Part shown: positions 30,612 through 31,802 of the stretch, in pieces
Numbering within the stretch: the stretch's first letter is position 1
Layout: each line of letters opens with the position of its first letter
From: Casp-Chloro-G3 sp002816715
Lineage (GTDB): Bacteria > Chloroflexota > Dehalococcoidia > Lucifugimonadales > UBA3495
Length of the DNA: 31,802 nucleotides
Direction: 5' to 3'
Assembly: GCA_027623815.1 (NCBI GenBank)
Contig: JAQBUV010000025.1
Span: 1-31,802, forward strand
Notes under the pieces: model-generated
Database searches by the model: none
Seen by the model: only the letters and a program-made list of their open reading frames with translations
What the model was told of the DNA's origin: nothing
Made by a program: the position numbers and the translations under genes

Positions 30612-31802
30612 CTAAACCGTAGGCTTTATATTTGGGTTTAGCCGGAAGAAATTGGTCGGGTCGTACTTGTTCTTCAATTCCACCAGCCTCGGGTAGTTCT
30701 GCCCGAAGGCTGCCCTGACCTGGTCAATCTTCTGGTCGTCGGGAAGCCCCAAAAAATTGAACAGGTAATTGCCGCTGGAGAACTGCTGAATCGCGTCGAA
30801 GGTGTCCCGGGCCCACTTGACGTGTTGCTCCGACTCGGCGGGACTGGCCCATTGAGCGAGAATTCCCAGGTCGTACTGGGCACGCCGGTGGGGGAAAGCG
30901 GTCTCGGTCTCACCCACCCGGCTGGACGCCCCGCCGTAATATTCCAGCACCACAGCGGACAGCGGAGAAGTTACGCGGCTGGCACAATCGATCAAGATAT
31001 CGATAGCTTTGTCACTGAGTTCAGTCAAGAAGGTGGACTTCCAGTAGTTTTGATTTCCGGCGGGGAATGCGCCGTCCAACATGGTCTGCATCGCCAGGTG
31101 GGGGATTTCACCGACCAGGTCGGCCATCGGTGGGCTGAACTCGCGCAAAGGGCGGATTACCTCATCGCCCTTCTCCAGCGGGCCGCTGTAGCACACGATT
31201 AGCCCCGCCACCGGCTGGCCATCGGGTGCGGTCAGCAATCCGGCGTACACGCCCAGGTCTTCCGGGGCCGACGGCATAAAATCCCGATAGAACCGCAACA
31301 GGTCCCTGGCCTTGTCCCAGGGATGGAGCAACATTCCGCCCAGCACGTTGCCGTGGGGATGCAGGCGGTACTCAAAGGAGGTGACAATTCCAAAGTTACC
31401 CCCCCTCCACGCAGGCCCCAGAAAAGGTCAGCATTCTGGGTGGCGCTGGCGGTGATCAATTTGCCCTCAGCGGTAACCACGTCGGCGGACAGCAGATTAT
31501 CGCAGGTCAGCCCGTGTTTGCGCACCAGCCACCCCACTCCTCCACCCAGAGTTAGACCGGCGATGCCGGTGGTAGAGATGATGCCTCCCGGAGTAATCAT
31601 ACCGAAGGCCTGGGTCTCCCGGTCCAGATCTCCCCAGGTAACCCCCGGCTCGGCCCGGGCTGTGCGGTTAGCGGGGTCAACCCTGACTCCCTTCATCAGA
31701 GAGAGGTCAATCATCAACCCACCGTCGCAGATGGAGATACCGGCCACGTTATGGCCGCCGCCGCGCACCGAAACGAGCAAGTTGTTGTCTCGGGCGAAAT
31801 TG
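30612..31802 (-). pseudogene. Frameshifted FAD-linked oxidase (BBE-like), runs off right edge
   Basis: The 5' part reads FARDNNLLVSVRGGGHNVAG, ISICDGGLMIDLSLMKGVRV, SGTTGIAGLTLGGGVGWL-like FAD-domain text (ISTTGIAGLTLGGGVGWLVR) and LFWGLRGGG. It loses frame in the run of seven C (31399-31405; seven G on the minus strand). Adding one G restores GGGGNFGIVTSFEYRLHPHG and continues to HRRAQYDLGILAQWA and KYDPTNFFRLNPNIKPTV, ending at 30612. Both halves are clear: an N-terminal FAD-binding domain of the PCMH type (about 1-180) and a BBE-type C-terminus. Such proteins oxidise alcohols, sugars or alkaloids with covalent or bound FAD. The start lies beyond the window. The shift may be real or a homopolymer error. 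Confidence 0.85.

Overview
This window looks like a chromosomal contig from an uncultured bacterium. My best guess is a Chloroflexota member of the Dehalococcoidia/SAR202 type. That guess rests on gene style only: a DUF1800/DUF1501 pair, PAS-LuxR type regulators, a PlsY/GpsA/Der block, CoA-ester enzymes and a flippase-like membrane protein. No rRNA or marker phylogeny is available here, so the placement is inference. Housekeeping genes are intact and moderately GC-rich. The spaces between them are rich in palindromic repeats, decayed genes and one recently inserted IS.

Layout. 1-1500: gene-poor, decayed DNA that includes a broken PAS-LuxR regulator on the minus strand. 1507-1964: a small Cys/His-rich protein, then tRNA-Ser(CGA) with its own promoter and terminator, all on the minus strand. 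2100-3715: a Fur/PerR-type regulator and a VOC protein, followed by a headless gene fragment and a frameshifted small gene. 3828-5749: a Rieske ferredoxin-like protein and a complete ISKra4-like insertion sequence (4307-5749) with a 9-bp target duplication. 5839-9891: a strong promoter, the DUF1800 and DUF1501 genes, a terminator, then an NHL-repeat protein with its own terminator. 10030-10937: a frameshifted isoprenylcysteine-methyltransferase-like gene and a thioesterase remnant.

11040-15290: a promoter driving argF-der-plsY-gpsA (arginine synthesis, ribosome assembly, first steps of phospholipid synthesis). 15408-18796 (minus): thrC, ispH and a flippase-like membrane protein. 18827-19420: a repeat-filled spacer with a likely MITE. 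19421-23874: a crotonase-family protein overlapping prs, a DUF3052 gene with an internal stop, a truncated maleylpyruvate-isomerase-like gene and an acyl-CoA ligase. 24113-25288: an amidohydrolase. 25342-27294 (minus): an inositol-monophosphatase-family enzyme and a PAP2 phosphatase. 27451-28799: cmk-plsC. 28906-31802 (minus): a DHFR/RibD-like reductase, a DapA-like enzyme and a frameshifted FAD-linked oxidase that runs off the right edge.

The most notable signals are these. (1) Three separate genes (at about 3545, 10518 and 31402) are each broken by what looks like the loss of one G from a G run, which means either systematic homopolymer error or real slippage. (2) A 10-bp hairpin in the IS hides the transposase Shine-Dalgarno sequence. 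(3) A 133-bp element with perfect 18-bp inverted ends and 9-bp direct repeats sits at 19204-19354. (4) The DUF1800/DUF1501 pair lacks export signals. (5) The ornithine carbamoyltransferase has HDMP where HCLP is usual. I found no CRISPR array and no obvious defence system.
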